A stretch of 64,000 nt of DNA, taken from NCBI RefSeq assembly GCF_900104345.1, contig NZ_FNJN01000005.1:186001-250000 (forward strand), in the 5' to 3' direction. The notes beneath the pieces were generated by a model. The model made no database searches and was not told where the DNA came from. It saw only the letters and a program-made list of their open reading frames with translations. Positions within the stretch are counted from its first letter, which is position 1. The number at the start of each line of letters is the position of its first letter. Positions 9,616-18,164 of this stretch are shown here, piece after piece. This DNA is from Microbacterium testaceum StLB037. GTDB lineage: Bacteria > Actinomycetota > Actinomycetes > Actinomycetales > Microbacteriaceae. Made by a program: the position numbers and the translations under genes.

Positions 9616-10890
9616 TCACTTCAGGGCGTCGACCTCGGTCACCCACTGCTGCCACGAGGTGGCGGCATCCTGGGTTCCGTCTTCCACTCGTGTGAGCGCC
9701 TTCTGCATGGCGTCGTTGATCTGGAAGTAGAACGTGCCCTTGTACGGCGACACCTTCACGGCCTCGGCGCGATCGGTGAGGATCTGACCGACCGGGGCGT
9801 TGTTGAAGTAGGCGTTGGTGTTGCTCAGGAGCGTCTCGTTCTTGAGCGCGTCGGTCTGGCTGGGGAAGGTCCCCGCGTTCTCGAACGCCTTGATCTGGGT
9901 GTCGGGGCTGGTCAGCCAGTCCGCGAGCTCCTGCGCCGCGGCGACGTTCTTGCCGTTCGAGGGGACGGTCAGATACGAGCCGCCCCAGTTGCCGCCGCCG
10001 CCGGGGAAGGCGTTGGCGATGTCCCAGCCCTTGACCTCGGGGGCGTTGCCCTCGATGACGCCGAGCATCCAGCCCGGGCAGAGCATGGTCGCGAAGGCGC
10101 CGTTGGACAGTCCCGCCATCCAGTCGTCGGACCACTGGCCGAGGTGCGCCGACTGCGTGGCGCTGGCCTTGAGCACCTGGTCATAGATCTTCTTGACCTC
10201 GGGGTTCTCGGTGGCGGTGATCTCGCCGGTGTCGGGGTTCTCGTAGGCGTCCTCGACCTGGTTGATGGCCCCCTGGTAGGTGCCTCCGGCCGAGTCGAAG
10301 AACGGCTTGCCGGTCGCGGCGACGTACTTGTCGCCCGCGGCGAAGTACGTCGACCAGTCGCCCTGGAGCATCTTGGCGACCTCTTCGCGGTCGGTGGGCA
10401 GGCCCGCGGCGGCGAACAGGTCGGAGCGGTAGCAGACGCCCTCGGGGCCGATGTCGGTGCCGTAGCCGATGAGGTTGCCTTCGGAACTCGTCGCGGCCTT
10501 GACCTTGTAGTCGAGCCAGCGGCTCTTCAGGTCGTCGGGGACGGGGGCGAGCAGGTCGGCGTACTCCATGACCTCGGGGAGCCAGTCGACCTCGATGGCC
10601 TCGATGTCGGCGAGGCCGGTCTTTCCGAGCTTCTGGAAGTAGTTGGCACGGGCGTCGTTGCTCGTCGCGGCCTTGTTGTGCACGATCTTCACGTTCGGGT
10701 GCGCGTCCATGTACTCCTTGAGGAGCGCATCGGTGTACCCGAAGTCGTTGAAGGTGGCGACGGTGAGCGTCACCGGTCCGTCGCCGCCCGAGGCGGAGCC
10801 CCCGCCGCCGGAGCAGCCGGCGAGCACGAGGGCGGAGGTGGAGGCGACGGCGGCGACGAGGGCCACACGACGCAGGGCGCGGTTTTTCAC
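9616..10890 (-). CDS. cebE: Cellobiose-binding lipoprotein, CebE-like
   Basis: 424 residues, GTG start with AAAGGAG upstream. A lipoprotein signal peptide ends in the lipobox LVLAGC, followed by a Gly/Ser linker, and the rest is an extracellular CUT1 solute-binding protein. It heads the operon with cebF, cebG and bglC, and its promoter carries two CebR-type operators, which makes cellobiose or cellotriose the most likely ligand. The ligand is inferred from operator and context; the binding site itself cannot be read from the sequence. Confidence 0.9.
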   Translation of the reverse strand: MKNRALRRVALVAAVASTSALVLAGCSGGGGSASGGDGPVTLTVATFNDFGYTDALLKEYMDAHPNVKIVHNKAATSNDARANYFQKLGKTGLADIEAIEVDWLPEVMEYADLLAPVPDDLKSRWLDYKVKAATSSEGNLIGYGTDIGPEGVCYRSDLFAAAGLPTDREEVAKMLQGDWSTYFAAGDKYVAATGKPFFDSAGGTYQGAINQVEDAYENPDTGEITATENPEVKKIYDQVLKASATQSAHLGQWSDDWMAGLSNGAFATMLCPGWMLGVIEGNAPEVKGWDIANAFPGGGGNWGGSYLTVPSNGKNVAAAQELADWLTSPDTQIKAFENAGTFPSQTDALKNETLLSNTNAYFNNAPVGQILTDRAEAVKVSPYKGTFYFQINDAMQKALTRVEDGTQDAATSWQQWVTEVDALK

Positions 10891-10949
10891 AGATCACTCC
10901 TTTGTGGTGGGTGCTGACCGGCGCTGCGGAGAGCTCCACCAGCATCTCG

Positions 10950-10963
10950 TGGGAGCGCTCTCA
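10950..10963. promoter_or_regulatory. CebR/CelR-type operator, downstream copy
   Basis: TGGGAGCGCTCTCA differs at one position from the perfect palindrome TGGGAGCGCTCCCA recognised by CebR in Streptomyces and CelR in Thermobifida. It lies about 14 bp downstream of the predicted -10 of the cebE promoter, where a bound repressor would block early elongation. Its centre is 33 bp from that of the second operator. Confidence 0.88.
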
Positions 10964-10976
10964 CCGATCGGGGTAG

Positions 10977-11005
10977 ACGCTATGGGATCGCTCCCACGAG
11001 GTCAA
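10977..11005 (-). promoter_or_regulatory. cebE promoter with operator in the spacer
   Basis: On the minus strand TTGACC (11000-11005) and TAGCGT (10977-10982) are separated by 17 bp. The 17-bp spacer is almost filled by a second CebR-type operator, TGGGAGCGATCCCA on this strand (10983-10996). A repressor there would exclude RNA polymerase directly. Together with the downstream copy this is a compact two-operator switch. Confidence 0.85.
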
Positions 11006-11091
11006 GGAAAAGCATCCGGATCGTTACCTCACGTCACCCGGGGCATTGCTAGAGCGCCGAAAGCAGGGCGGAGACGAAGGCGGGCCTCCCG

Positions 11092-11097
11092 TAGACT
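11092..11097 (+). promoter_or_regulatory. Candidate -10 of purS
   Basis: TAGACT lies 35 bp before the purS start codon, leaving a short leader with GGAG. No good -35 hexamer was found at 16-18 bp. Confidence 0.4.
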
Positions 11098-11132
11098 GGC
11101 CTTCACCACGCCACCCGACTCCTGGAGCTGCA

Positions 11133-11381
11133 ATGCCCACCATCGTCGTCGACGTCATGCCCAAGGCCGAGCTCCTCGACCCCCAGGGAAAGGCCGTGGC
11201 CGGCGCCCTCTCGCGCCTGGGTGAGCACCGCTTCTCCGACGTGCGCATCGGCAAGCGCTTCGAGCTCACCGTCGAGGGTGAGGTCGACGAGGCGACTCTC
11301 GCCCGCGCCCGCGAGCTCGCGGACGAGATGCTCTCGAACGCCGTCATCGAGGACGTCGTCAACATCGAGGTGGTCGAATGA
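11133..11381 (+). CDS. purS: Phosphoribosylformylglycinamidine synthase subunit PurS
   Basis: 82 residues, the normal length for PurS (begins [18 protein letters not shown]; contains RIGKRFEL). With PurQ and PurL it forms the FGAM synthase of de novo purine synthesis, where PurS bridges the subunits and helps channel ammonia. The ATG follows CTGGAGCTGCA. Its stop overlaps the purQ start (ATGA). purL is not in the window. Confidence 0.95.
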   Translation: MPTIVVDVMPKAELLDPQGKAVAGALSRLGEHRFSDVRIGKRFELTVEGEVDEATLARARELADEMLSNAVIEDVVNIEVVE

Positions 11382-12085
11382 TCGCTCGCATCGGGGCCAT
11401 CACCTTCCCCGGTTCCCTCGACGACCGCGACGCCCAGCGCGCCATCCGCCTCGCCGGCGGCGAGCCCGTCGCCCTCTGGCACGGCGAGCACGATCTGAAG
11501 GGCGTCGACGCTCTGGTCCTGCCCGGCGGCTTCAGCTACGGGGATTACCTGCGCGCCGGCGCCATCGCGGCCTTCGCGCCGATCATGGCCGAGGTCAAGG
11601 ACGCCGCGGGCAAGGGCATGCCGGTCCTCGGCATCTGCAACGGCTTCCAGATGCTCGTCGAGGCGCACCTGCTGCCCGGCGGCCTCATCCGCAACGCCCA
11701 CCAGCAGTTCATCCGCCGCGACCAGCGCCTGCGCGTCGAGAACGCCTCGACCGCCTGGACGAGCGACTTCACCGAGGGCGACGAGATCGTCATCCCCCTG
11801 AAGAACGCCGACGGCGGATACATCGCGGATGCCGAGACCCTGGCGCGCGTGAACGGCGAGGGGCTCGTGACCTTCCGGTACGTCGGCGTGAACCCGAACG
11901 GTTCGCTCGACGACATCGCGGGACTGACCAACGAGCGGGGCAACATCGTGGGCCTCATGCCGCACCCCGAGCACGCCGTCGAGCCCGGCTTCGGCCCGGG
12001 AACCCCCGCGGCCATGCGTTCGGGTGTCGACGGCCTGGGCTTCTTCACCTCGGCGATCGCCGCCGTGGTGGGCGCCGCGGCCTGA
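11378..12085 (+). CDS. purQ: Phosphoribosylformylglycinamidine synthase subunit PurQ
   Basis: 235 residues, a class I glutamine amidotransferase. The oxyanion segment [14 protein letters not shown] is followed by the nucleophile Cys87 in GICNGFQML, and the catalytic His and Glu lie in MPHPEH near residue 197. It supplies ammonia from glutamine to PurL. The start overlaps purS by 4 bp. The length matches the small PurQ of Gram-positive bacteria. Confidence 0.97.
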   Translation: MIARIGAITFPGSLDDRDAQRAIRLAGGEPVALWHGEHDLKGVDALVLPGGFSYGDYLRAGAIAAFAPIMAEVKDAAGKGMPVLGICNGFQMLVEAHLLPGGLIRNAHQQFIRRDQRLRVENASTAWTSDFTEGDEIVIPLKNADGGYIADAETLARVNGEGLVTFRYVGVNPNGSLDDIAGLTNERGNIVGLMPHPEHAVEPGFGPGTPAAMRSGVDGLGFFTSAIAAVVGAAA

Positions 12086-12105
12086 CGTCACCCGCGACCT
12101 CGCCC

Positions 12106-12121
12106 CCCCCGCACGGGGGGC
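12106..12121 (+). terminator. Short GC hairpin after purQ
   Basis: Six C and six G residues flank a GCAC loop about 20 bp after the purQ stop. There is no T-tract, so termination is only a possibility. Confidence 0.4.
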
Positions 12122-12211
12122 CGGGGATCGTCGCCGGAGGACGGCGCCCCCTCGGACTCCCGCGACGCGCGGGGAGTGATGGACACGGGGTCGATCAGGG
12201 AGGATGAGTGC

Positions 12212-12916
12212 GTGCGCGTACCCGATCCCGACCCGATCATCGAGGGCATCCTGGCCCTGTGGAGCAGCGAGGGAGCGCCCCTCCCCTCCGAACCGCGTCT
12301 CGCCGAGATGCTCGGGGCGAGCCGCAACTCGGTGCGCGAGGCGCTGATCCGACTCGAGGAGCGGGGTTACGTCCACCGCACCCAGGGGGCGCGGACCACG
12401 TCGAACCGTCGACTCGCGGGCGTCGGCCGCCGCATCGACCAGCAGTTCGATCATTCGCTCTCGATCCGCTCCGCGGGGTACGAGGCGTCCCTCGACCTCG
12501 TCTCGTCCGAGCGCCTCGACCTCGCCCCGGGTGCGCACCGCTTCGACGATCTCCCCGACGGCACCCGCGTACTGCGGACGGTGAAGATGTGGCGCGCGGA
12601 CGGCGCCCCCTACGCCCTGGCGGAAGATCTCGTCCCCGTGGCACGTGACGCCGCGCTCGACCCTCATCGCCCGGTCTTCGATCTCGCCGAGGCCGCGAAC
12701 GGCGTCCGCGTGGCCTGGGAGACGCTGTGGATGGAGGCGGTCGGACTGGACGCCGAGAGGGCGGGGATCCTGTCGAGCGCACCCGGCACGCCCGTGATCG
12801 AAATGACCTACTGCGGGTACGGCGCCGACGATGCGATCGGGTACTGGTCGCGCGAGGTGCAGCTGGCCGCCCCGGCGGGCCTGCGCAACGCGCTGATCCG
12901 CCGGGTGCGATCGTGA
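12212..12916 (+). CDS. GntR-family regulator with UTRA domain (HutC type)
   Basis: 234 residues from the GTG preceded by AGGGAGG; upstream GTG/ATG codons at 12176 and 12179 would extend it but have no such signal. The N-terminal winged helix reads LPSEPRLAEMLGASRNSVRE and ERGYVHRTQG. A UTRA ligand-binding domain follows (DLVSSERLDLAP, RVLRTVKMWRADGAPYA, PVIEMTYCGYG). UTRA regulators respond to small metabolites of the pathway they control. The gene sits 100 bp before a ureidoglycolate-lyase operon, and a pair of inverted-repeat sites in the gap are candidate operators. Confidence 0.88.
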   Translation: MRVPDPDPIIEGILALWSSEGAPLPSEPRLAEMLGASRNSVREALIRLEERGYVHRTQGARTTSNRRLAGVGRRIDQQFDHSLSIRSAGYEASLDLVSSERLDLAPGAHRFDDLPDGTRVLRTVKMWRADGAPYALAEDLVPVARDAALDPHRPVFDLAEAANGVRVAWETLWMEAVGLDAERAGILSSAPGTPVIEMTYCGYGADDAIGYWSREVQLAAPAGLRNALIRRVRS

Positions 12917-12945
12917 GCGTTTCCCTCGCGTAACAGCGTGGTGAA

Positions 12946-12982
12946 CATGTCGGACAAGTACTATCTCGGCTTGTTGGACAAG
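12946..12982. promoter_or_regulatory. Paired TTGT-N3-ACAA type operator sites
   Basis: Two related inverted repeats, ATGTCGGACAAG (12947-12958) and CTTGTTGGACAAG (12970-12982), share TGT-N3-ACA cores whose centres are 24 bp apart. TnGT-N3-ACnA is a common half-site geometry for GntR-family regulators. They lie between the GntR gene and the operon at 13018. A possible -10, TACTAT, lies between the two sites (12959-12964). Confidence 0.6.
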
Positions 12983-13017
12983 CGTACGGTCGAGGGACCC
13001 GACGAAAGCGAGCTCCC

Positions 13018-13512
13018 GTGTCCGACACCCTCACCGTCCACCGCCTCACCGCCGAAACCGTCACCCCCGCGACCTTCGACCCCTTCGGCGTCGTCCTGAC
13101 CCCCATGGAGGACGGCACCCCGTTCACCGCCGAAGAGGCCGTACTCGACGTGTCGAACGGCATCCCCCGCTTCTACCTCATGCACCTCGACGACAAGGCT
13201 CCCGAGTTCGTGCGCGTGACGCGCCACCTCGAGACCACCCAGACCCTCATGGCGGTCGGCGACGTCGAGTGGACCATCGCCGTGGCCGCCCCGGGCATCG
13301 ACGCCCCCGCTCTCGACGACCTGCGCGCGTTCCGCATCCCGCCGCGCACCGCCATCACGATGCGCAAGGGCACGTGGCACGCCGGTCCCTTCTTCGCCGA
13401 GCCGAGCATGGACTTCGTCAACCTCGAGCTCGATGACACCAACGTCACCGACCACCACAACCACCGCTTCGACGACACCCTCGGCGTCCGCGTCGTGGTC
13501 GACGGGGAATGA
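13018..13512 (+). CDS. allA: Ureidoglycolate lyase, AllA family
   Basis: 164 residues, the AllA size. Recognisable blocks are FDPFGVVL, VTRHLETTQTLMAVG, AFRIPPRTAITMRKGTWH and DFVNLELDD, which build the small beta-barrel with metal- and substrate-binding residues. AllA splits ureidoglycolate to glyoxylate and urea, the last step of one allantoin branch. GTG start with only a weak upstream purine stretch. It is coupled to the next gene by ATGA. This piece of purine catabolism is 40 kb from the main cluster in the window. Confidence 0.82.
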   Translation: MSDTLTVHRLTAETVTPATFDPFGVVLTPMEDGTPFTAEEAVLDVSNGIPRFYLMHLDDKAPEFVRVTRHLETTQTLMAVGDVEWTIAVAAPGIDAPALDDLRAFRIPPRTAITMRKGTWHAGPFFAEPSMDFVNLELDDTNVTDHHNHRFDDTLGVRVVVDGE

Positions 13513-14987
13513 CCGTGCTGACCCCGCTCCCCGACGCGGCGGCCCGACTCGCCGCGCTCGAACGGGAGGCCGCGCACCAGAGCGCCCTCAGCGCCGGCGA
13601 CGGACGCTCGTGGGTCGGCCAGCGAGACGGCATCCGTCCCGTGGTCATCGTCGGGGCCGGTCAGGCCGGACTCGTCCTGGCGCGCGGACTGCGTCGGCGA
13701 GGGATCGACGACGTCGTGGTGATCGACGCCGCGCCCGCCGATGCGACCGGCCCCTGGAGCACCTACGCGCGCATGCACACGCTGCGCACGCCCAAGGACA
13801 TCGCCTGGCCGACCTGGGGAACGCCCGCGGTGAGCCCGCGCGCCTGGTTCGAGGCCGTCTACGGAACCGACGCGTGGGACGCGATCGAGTACTTCCCCAC
13901 CGTCGCCTGGCAGGGCTTCCTGCGGTGGTACCGCGAGGTGTCCGCCCTCACGGTCGTCCCCTCCACGCGCGTGCGGTCGCTCACCCCGACCGGAGGGGAC
14001 GGGCCGATCGAGGTGCACCTCGAGGGCCCGGACGGCGAATGGATGCTGCCCGCTCGGCACGTCGTCCTCGCCACCGGGATCGAGGGAGCCGGGGGGCGGC
14101 ATGTCCCCGCCCTTCTGCAGGGGCTCCCCGCCGGCCGCGTGCACCACACGCACGACGAGATCGACTTCTCCTCCCTCGCGGGTCTGCGCATCGGCGTGCT
14201 GGGCGCGGGGACGGGGGCGTTCGACAACGCCGCCACCGCGCTCGAGCACGGCGCCGCGAGCGTCGAGGTGCACATGCGGCGCCCCGCCATGCCGCAGGTC
14301 AGCCCCTACCGCTGGATGGAGTTCGCCGGTCTCATCGAGAACTACGGCGCCTTCAGCGACGCGCAGAAGTGGGCCTTCAACGTGCACCTGTCGGCGGTCG
14401 ACCAGCCCGCCACGCAGAACGCCCTCTGGCGCGCCCACGCGTTCGACGCCTTCCGCTTCTTCACGTCGTCGCCGTGGCAGCACGTGCAGTGGACGGGCAG
14501 CGACATCGCGGTGACCACGCCGCACGGCATCCATCACTACGACGTCGTCCTGTCGGCGACCGGGATCGTGGCCGACCTGGAGCGGAGGCCGGAGCTGTCG
14601 GCCATCGCCGCGGATGCCACGCTGTGGAGCGACCGCCTCGCCCCGGAGGCCGCGGCGCAGAACCCCGGGCTCGCCGCGTTCCCCTACCTCGACGACGATT
14701 TCGGCCTCGTCAGCCGGAGCGCTCCCGACGCCTCGGCGCTGTCGCGGATCCACATGTTCAACCACGGCGCGCGCCTCAGCCAGGGGATGCTGAGTCACCA
14801 GATCCCCGGGCTCGTCGGCGGAGCGACCAAGCTGGCCGCCGCCCTCTCTCGGCGACTGTTCGAGCGCGACTCCGACGAACTGATGCGGGAGTACCTCGCC
14901 TACGACGTGCCCGTCGGTGTGCACATCGGGCGCCGCCCGCAACCTCCGCAGCCCGCCGAGGCGACCGGAGTAGCGTCTCTCCGGTGA
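13509..14987 (+). CDS. FAD/NAD(P)-binding flavoprotein monooxygenase-like
   Basis: 492 residues with two Rossmann motifs, VVIVGAGQAGLVLARGL near residue 45 for FAD and IGVLGAGTGAFDNA near residue 225 for NAD(P)H. The stretch between, with ATGIEG, resembles flavin monooxygenases annotated as K+-transport-like flavoproteins. It overlaps allA by ATGA and is followed with GTGA overlap by a D-2-hydroxyacid dehydrogenase. Because the FAD urate hydroxylase HpyO belongs broadly to this fold, a role in urate or another purine oxidation is possible, but no residue proves it. Confidence 0.8.
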   Translation: MTVLTPLPDAAARLAALEREAAHQSALSAGDGRSWVGQRDGIRPVVIVGAGQAGLVLARGLRRRGIDDVVVIDAAPADATGPWSTYARMHTLRTPKDIAWPTWGTPAVSPRAWFEAVYGTDAWDAIEYFPTVAWQGFLRWYREVSALTVVPSTRVRSLTPTGGDGPIEVHLEGPDGEWMLPARHVVLATGIEGAGGRHVPALLQGLPAGRVHHTHDEIDFSSLAGLRIGVLGAGTGAFDNAATALEHGAASVEVHMRRPAMPQVSPYRWMEFAGLIENYGAFSDAQKWAFNVHLSAVDQPATQNALWRAHAFDAFRFFTSSPWQHVQWTGSDIAVTTPHGIHHYDVVLSATGIVADLERRPELSAIAADATLWSDRLAPEAAAQNPGLAAFPYLDDDFGLVSRSAPDASALSRIHMFNHGARLSQGMLSHQIPGLVGGATKLAAALSRRLFERDSDELMREYLAYDVPVGVHIGRRPQPPQPAEATGVASLR

Positions 14988-15913
14988 CCACCCCGACCCC
15001 CCTCATCGTGTCCGTGCCCACCGACGAACTCCGTGACGACCTCGGCGATCTGCCCGAGGGCGTCGAGGTGGTCGTCTGGGATATGACGGGACCGGCCCCG
15101 CGCGACAGGTTCGACATGATCGTCCCGCCGTACATGTCGATGAACGACGTGATCGGGCGCCTCTCCGAGATCGAGGTCGGCCTCGTGCAGGGCCAGTCGA
15201 TCGGCTACGACAACGTCGAGGGGCGCCTGCCCGAGGGGATCGTCTTCGCCAACGCCTCGAGCGTCCACGAGACCGCCACCTCGGAGCTCGCCGTGGCCCT
15301 CGCCCTCGCGGCGCAGCGGCACCTGCCGGACTTCGTCCGCGCGCAGGATCGCGGCGAGTGGACGAGCGGCATGACCCCCGGGCTCGCCGACGCCCGCGTG
15401 ACCCTTCTCGGTTTCGGCGGCGTCGGCCGCGCGATCGCCGCCCGCCTCGCGCCGTTCGAGGTGACGCTGCGCGCCGTCGCCTCGCACGGGCGACTGCAGG
15501 ACGACGTGGAGGTGTTCCCCCTCGGCAAGCTCGAGGAGGTGCTCGCCGACACCGACATCCTGATCGCGTCCCTTCCCGGCGGCGACGCGACCCGCCACCT
15601 CCTCGACGACCGCGCGCTCTCGGCGCTCCCCGACGGCGCGCTCGTCGTGAACGTCGGCCGGGGACCGCTCATCGACACCGACGCCCTCGTCGATCACGTG
15701 CGCCGTGGCCGCATCCGCGCGGCCCTCGACGTCACCGACCCCGAGCCCCTCCCCGCGGACCACCCGCTGTGGGCTCTCGACGGGGTGCTCATCGCTCCGC
15801 ACGTGGGAGGGGCGACGGATGCCATGCGCCCGCGCATCGCCCGACTCGTGCGGCGGCAGATCGAGCGCCTGCACCGCGGCGAGAAGCCGCTGAACGTGGT
15901 GCTGGGCGGCTGA
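14984..15913 (+). CDS. D-isomer-specific 2-hydroxyacid dehydrogenase
   Basis: 309 residues from a GTG overlapping the previous stop. The NAD(P)-binding motif is LLGFGGVGRAIAARL, and the catalytic Arg, Glu and His are in VNVGRGPLID, DVTDPEPLP and IAPHVGGATD. In context with AllA, which makes glyoxylate, a glyoxylate/hydroxypyruvate reductase role is attractive. The family also includes other 2-keto acid reductases, so the substrate is inferred. Confidence 0.88.
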   Translation: MTTPTPLIVSVPTDELRDDLGDLPEGVEVVVWDMTGPAPRDRFDMIVPPYMSMNDVIGRLSEIEVGLVQGQSIGYDNVEGRLPEGIVFANASSVHETATSELAVALALAAQRHLPDFVRAQDRGEWTSGMTPGLADARVTLLGFGGVGRAIAARLAPFEVTLRAVASHGRLQDDVEVFPLGKLEEVLADTDILIASLPGGDATRHLLDDRALSALPDGALVVNVGRGPLIDTDALVDHVRRGRIRAALDVTDPEPLPADHPLWALDGVLIAPHVGGATDAMRPRIARLVRRQIERLHRGEKPLNVVLGG

Positions 15914-15950
15914 TCGCCCCCGCTTTCCGCCCGCGCGCCGCGACCCGACG

Positions 15951-16736
15951 TCAGCCGGCGAGGCGCGCGTAGGCGTTCGCGGTGGCGGCGACGTCGTCGA
16001 CGTAGCTGTCGAGGTGGTTGTACGAGAAGACGGCCCGCCGCCACCCCGCGGGGCTCGTCATCTCGCCCGCGGCGCACAGGTAGCGACCGGCCGCGAGGGC
16101 CGCGTCGTCGATCTGGTTCGGATCGGCGATTCCGTCGCCGTTCGCGTCGGCACCCCATCGTTCCCACGTCGCCGGGATGAATTGCAGCGGTCCGACGGCC
16201 CGGTCCCAGGTCGCGTCGCCGTCGAAACGGCGGCCGTCGGTGTCGGGGATCACCGCGCTCTGCGATCCGTCGAGCGCGATCCCGCGGATCGGGGGATCCG
16301 GGTAGCCCTCCGCATCCAGGGTCCCGCCGGAATGCGTGCCGTGGCCCGACTCGATCGCCCCGAGCCCGGCGAGGGTGTTCCAGCCCAGACCGCACGAGGG
16401 CTGCTCCCGCTGGACGGTGAGCGCCGCCGACGCGTACGCCCGCAGAGCCCGTTCCGGGATGCCGACGCGCCCCGCGACCGTGATGCTCCACTGCGCGTCG
16501 ACCGCGACCGCGGTCGGCGTCCGTCGCTCGGTTTGCGCGGGAACCGCCGGAACCGCGTCGGTCGCGCTCGACGAGAGGGACGCGGTCGCCGGCCACGGTG
16601 CGGCCACGCCGCCGCGCTCGGCATCGCGCGCCATCGCCTGCGCCTGAGTGAACAGGACGCCGACGGCCACCAGCGCCACGAGCAGGGCGAGCACCCACGG
16701 CCAGAACGGCCGGCGCGGAGCCTGATCGAGGTCCAC
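15951..16736 (-). CDS. Membrane-anchored lytic murein transglycosylase
   Basis: 261 residues from the GTG at 16736, chosen for GGGAGG with 5-nt spacing. A signal-anchor helix (about 13-32) is followed by a Ser/Thr-rich linker and an SLT/MltB-like domain with catalytic Glu in GLGAIESGHGTHSG. Further blocks are AVGPLQFIPATWERWG and a DANGDGIADPNQIDD calcium-like loop, typical of actinobacterial murein transglycosylases. It would cleave peptidoglycan outside the membrane. It is convergent with the dehydrogenase. Confidence 0.9.
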   Translation of the reverse strand: MDLDQAPRRPFWPWVLALLVALVAVGVLFTQAQAMARDAERGGVAAPWPATASLSSSATDAVPAVPAQTERRTPTAVAVDAQWSITVAGRVGIPERALRAYASAALTVQREQPSCGLGWNTLAGLGAIESGHGTHSGGTLDAEGYPDPPIRGIALDGSQSAVIPDTDGRRFDGDATWDRAVGPLQFIPATWERWGADANGDGIADPNQIDDAALAAGRYLCAAGEMTSPAGWRRAVFSYNHLDSYVDDVAATANAYARLAG

Positions 16737-16836
16737 GGACACCTCCCGACGCCCGTCGGGTCGAGCGCACCCCGCGACGGTAGACGCGCGCGGCGACGGC
16801 GCGGTGAACGAGCGGGATACGACGCGGGGCGCCGCG

Positions 16837-18048
16837 TCAGCCGCGGAAGCCGGCGGGGTTCGCCAGCAGGTCGGCGAACGCGAGCTCGGCCGGGCCCACG
16901 AGCATGAGGCGCGAGCGCAGATGCGCCCTCTCGAGGCGGATCGTGCGCCCCTCGGCACCGAGCGGGTGCACGCGCACCGCGTCGGCGAGGCGCTCACGAC
17001 TCACCGACAGCAGGGCTCCGAGATAGCCCGAGAGCACCACGGTCTCGGGCGCGAAGGCGTTGACGAAGTTCGTCAGGGCGAGCGAGAGCATCTCGACCTG
17101 GCGGGTCACCTCGGTCATGACCCGGGGGTTGCGGGCGACGCCGAGCTCGACGTCGAGTTCGTCCTCGTCGAGCTTGCGCCGGCCCAGGAGCGGTTCGATC
17201 AGGTCGAGGCTGACCTCGGCCTCGAGACACCCGCGCCGCCCGCACACGCACGGCCGGCCGCGGGGATCGACGACGGTGTGGCCGAGCTCGCCGGCGTAGC
17301 CCGACGTCCCGCGCAGGAGCGTGCCGTCGATGATCAGTCCCCCGCCGATGCTGTGCATCGCGCCGCCGAGGTACAGCAGGTTGCCGACGCCGACCCCCAC
17401 GCCGAACCGCGACTCCGCGAGAGCGCCGATGCTGGCGTCGTTGCCCGCGGCCACCGGCATCCCGAGCTCATCGCTCAAGCGCGCGGCGACGGGATCGCGC
17501 TTCCAGCCGAGGGTCGGCGAGACGAGGACGGAACCGTTGGCGTTGACGAGACCGGGGACCGCGAGGCCCGCCCCGACCACGCGGTAGTGCCGATCGATGT
17601 CGGCGCGCATCGCCTCGACGGACGAGGCGACGATCTGCACGAAACGCTTCGGCGACGGGGCGGTCGCGGTGTCGTGGCGGAGCCGCGCGTGGACCACCCC
17701 GCCGAGACCCACGAGAGCCACCGTGACCGCGTGCGGTTCGGCGCGGACGCTGAGCGCGGCCACGTGGTCTTCGGGCTCGAGGTCGAGGGTGGGGCGACCG
17801 ACCTTGCCCGTGCGCTCCCCGCTCGGCGCTTCGCGGACGAGGCCGAGCTCGGTCAGCTCCATCACGAGACCCGTGACGGTGGAGCGGTTCAGTCCCGTCG
17901 TCGCGCCCAATTGCGCGCGCGAGAGGGCACCCCGGGAGTGGAGGAGCGACAGGACGGACGAGAGGTTCTGCTGACGGATCAGATCGTTCGTCGTACGGCC
18001 AGCCGGCGGCGCGAGCGGGGTTGCGGGCTCGAACACGGCAGGGGTCAT
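16837..18048 (-). CDS. ROK-family transcriptional regulator (NagC/XylR type)
   Basis: 403 residues. An N-terminal winged helix (ALSRAQLGATTGLNRSTVT) precedes a ROK sugar-kinase-like domain with the zinc motif CVCGRRGCLE and the GELGH block. Start ATG preceded by GGGGGAGG. It lies directly behind the ChvE-GguAB importer on the same strand, after a strong terminator, and probably represses that operon until a monosaccharide binds. Which sugar cannot be told from sequence. Confidence 0.93.
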   Translation of the reverse strand: MTPAVFEPATPLAPPAGRTTNDLIRQQNLSSVLSLLHSRGALSRAQLGATTGLNRSTVTGLVMELTELGLVREAPSGERTGKVGRPTLDLEPEDHVAALSVRAEPHAVTVALVGLGGVVHARLRHDTATAPSPKRFVQIVASSVEAMRADIDRHYRVVGAGLAVPGLVNANGSVLVSPTLGWKRDPVAARLSDELGMPVAAGNDASIGALAESRFGVGVGVGNLLYLGGAMHSIGGGLIIDGTLLRGTSGYAGELGHTVVDPRGRPCVCGRRGCLEAEVSLDLIEPLLGRRKLDEDELDVELGVARNPRVMTEVTRQVEMLSLALTNFVNAFAPETVVLSGYLGALLSVSRERLADAVRVHPLGAEGRTIRLERAHLRSRLMLVGPAELAFADLLANPAGFRG

Positions 18049-18125
18049 GAGAGGCGCACCTCCCCCATCATCGCATCACGACGCGGTGGGGCCGAAAGCG
18101 GGGATCGCGGGGGAAACAGCAGAGC

Positions 18126-18162
18126 GGATGGGGAGCGGGCCCCGGGGCCGCGCTCCCCATCC
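18126..18162 (-). terminator. Strong hairpin ending the gguB operon
   Basis: A 12-bp stem, GGATGGGGAGCG with CGCTCCCCATCC, encloses a GC-rich 13-nt loop 3 bp after the permease stop. There is no T-run, as usual in this genome. Confidence 0.75.
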
Positions 18163-18164
18163 GA

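Noticed and set aside
13509-14987. Calling the flavoprotein a urate hydroxylase (HpyO)
   Set aside because: Fold and neighbourhood allow it, but no diagnostic residue can be read, so only a generic flavoprotein call was made.
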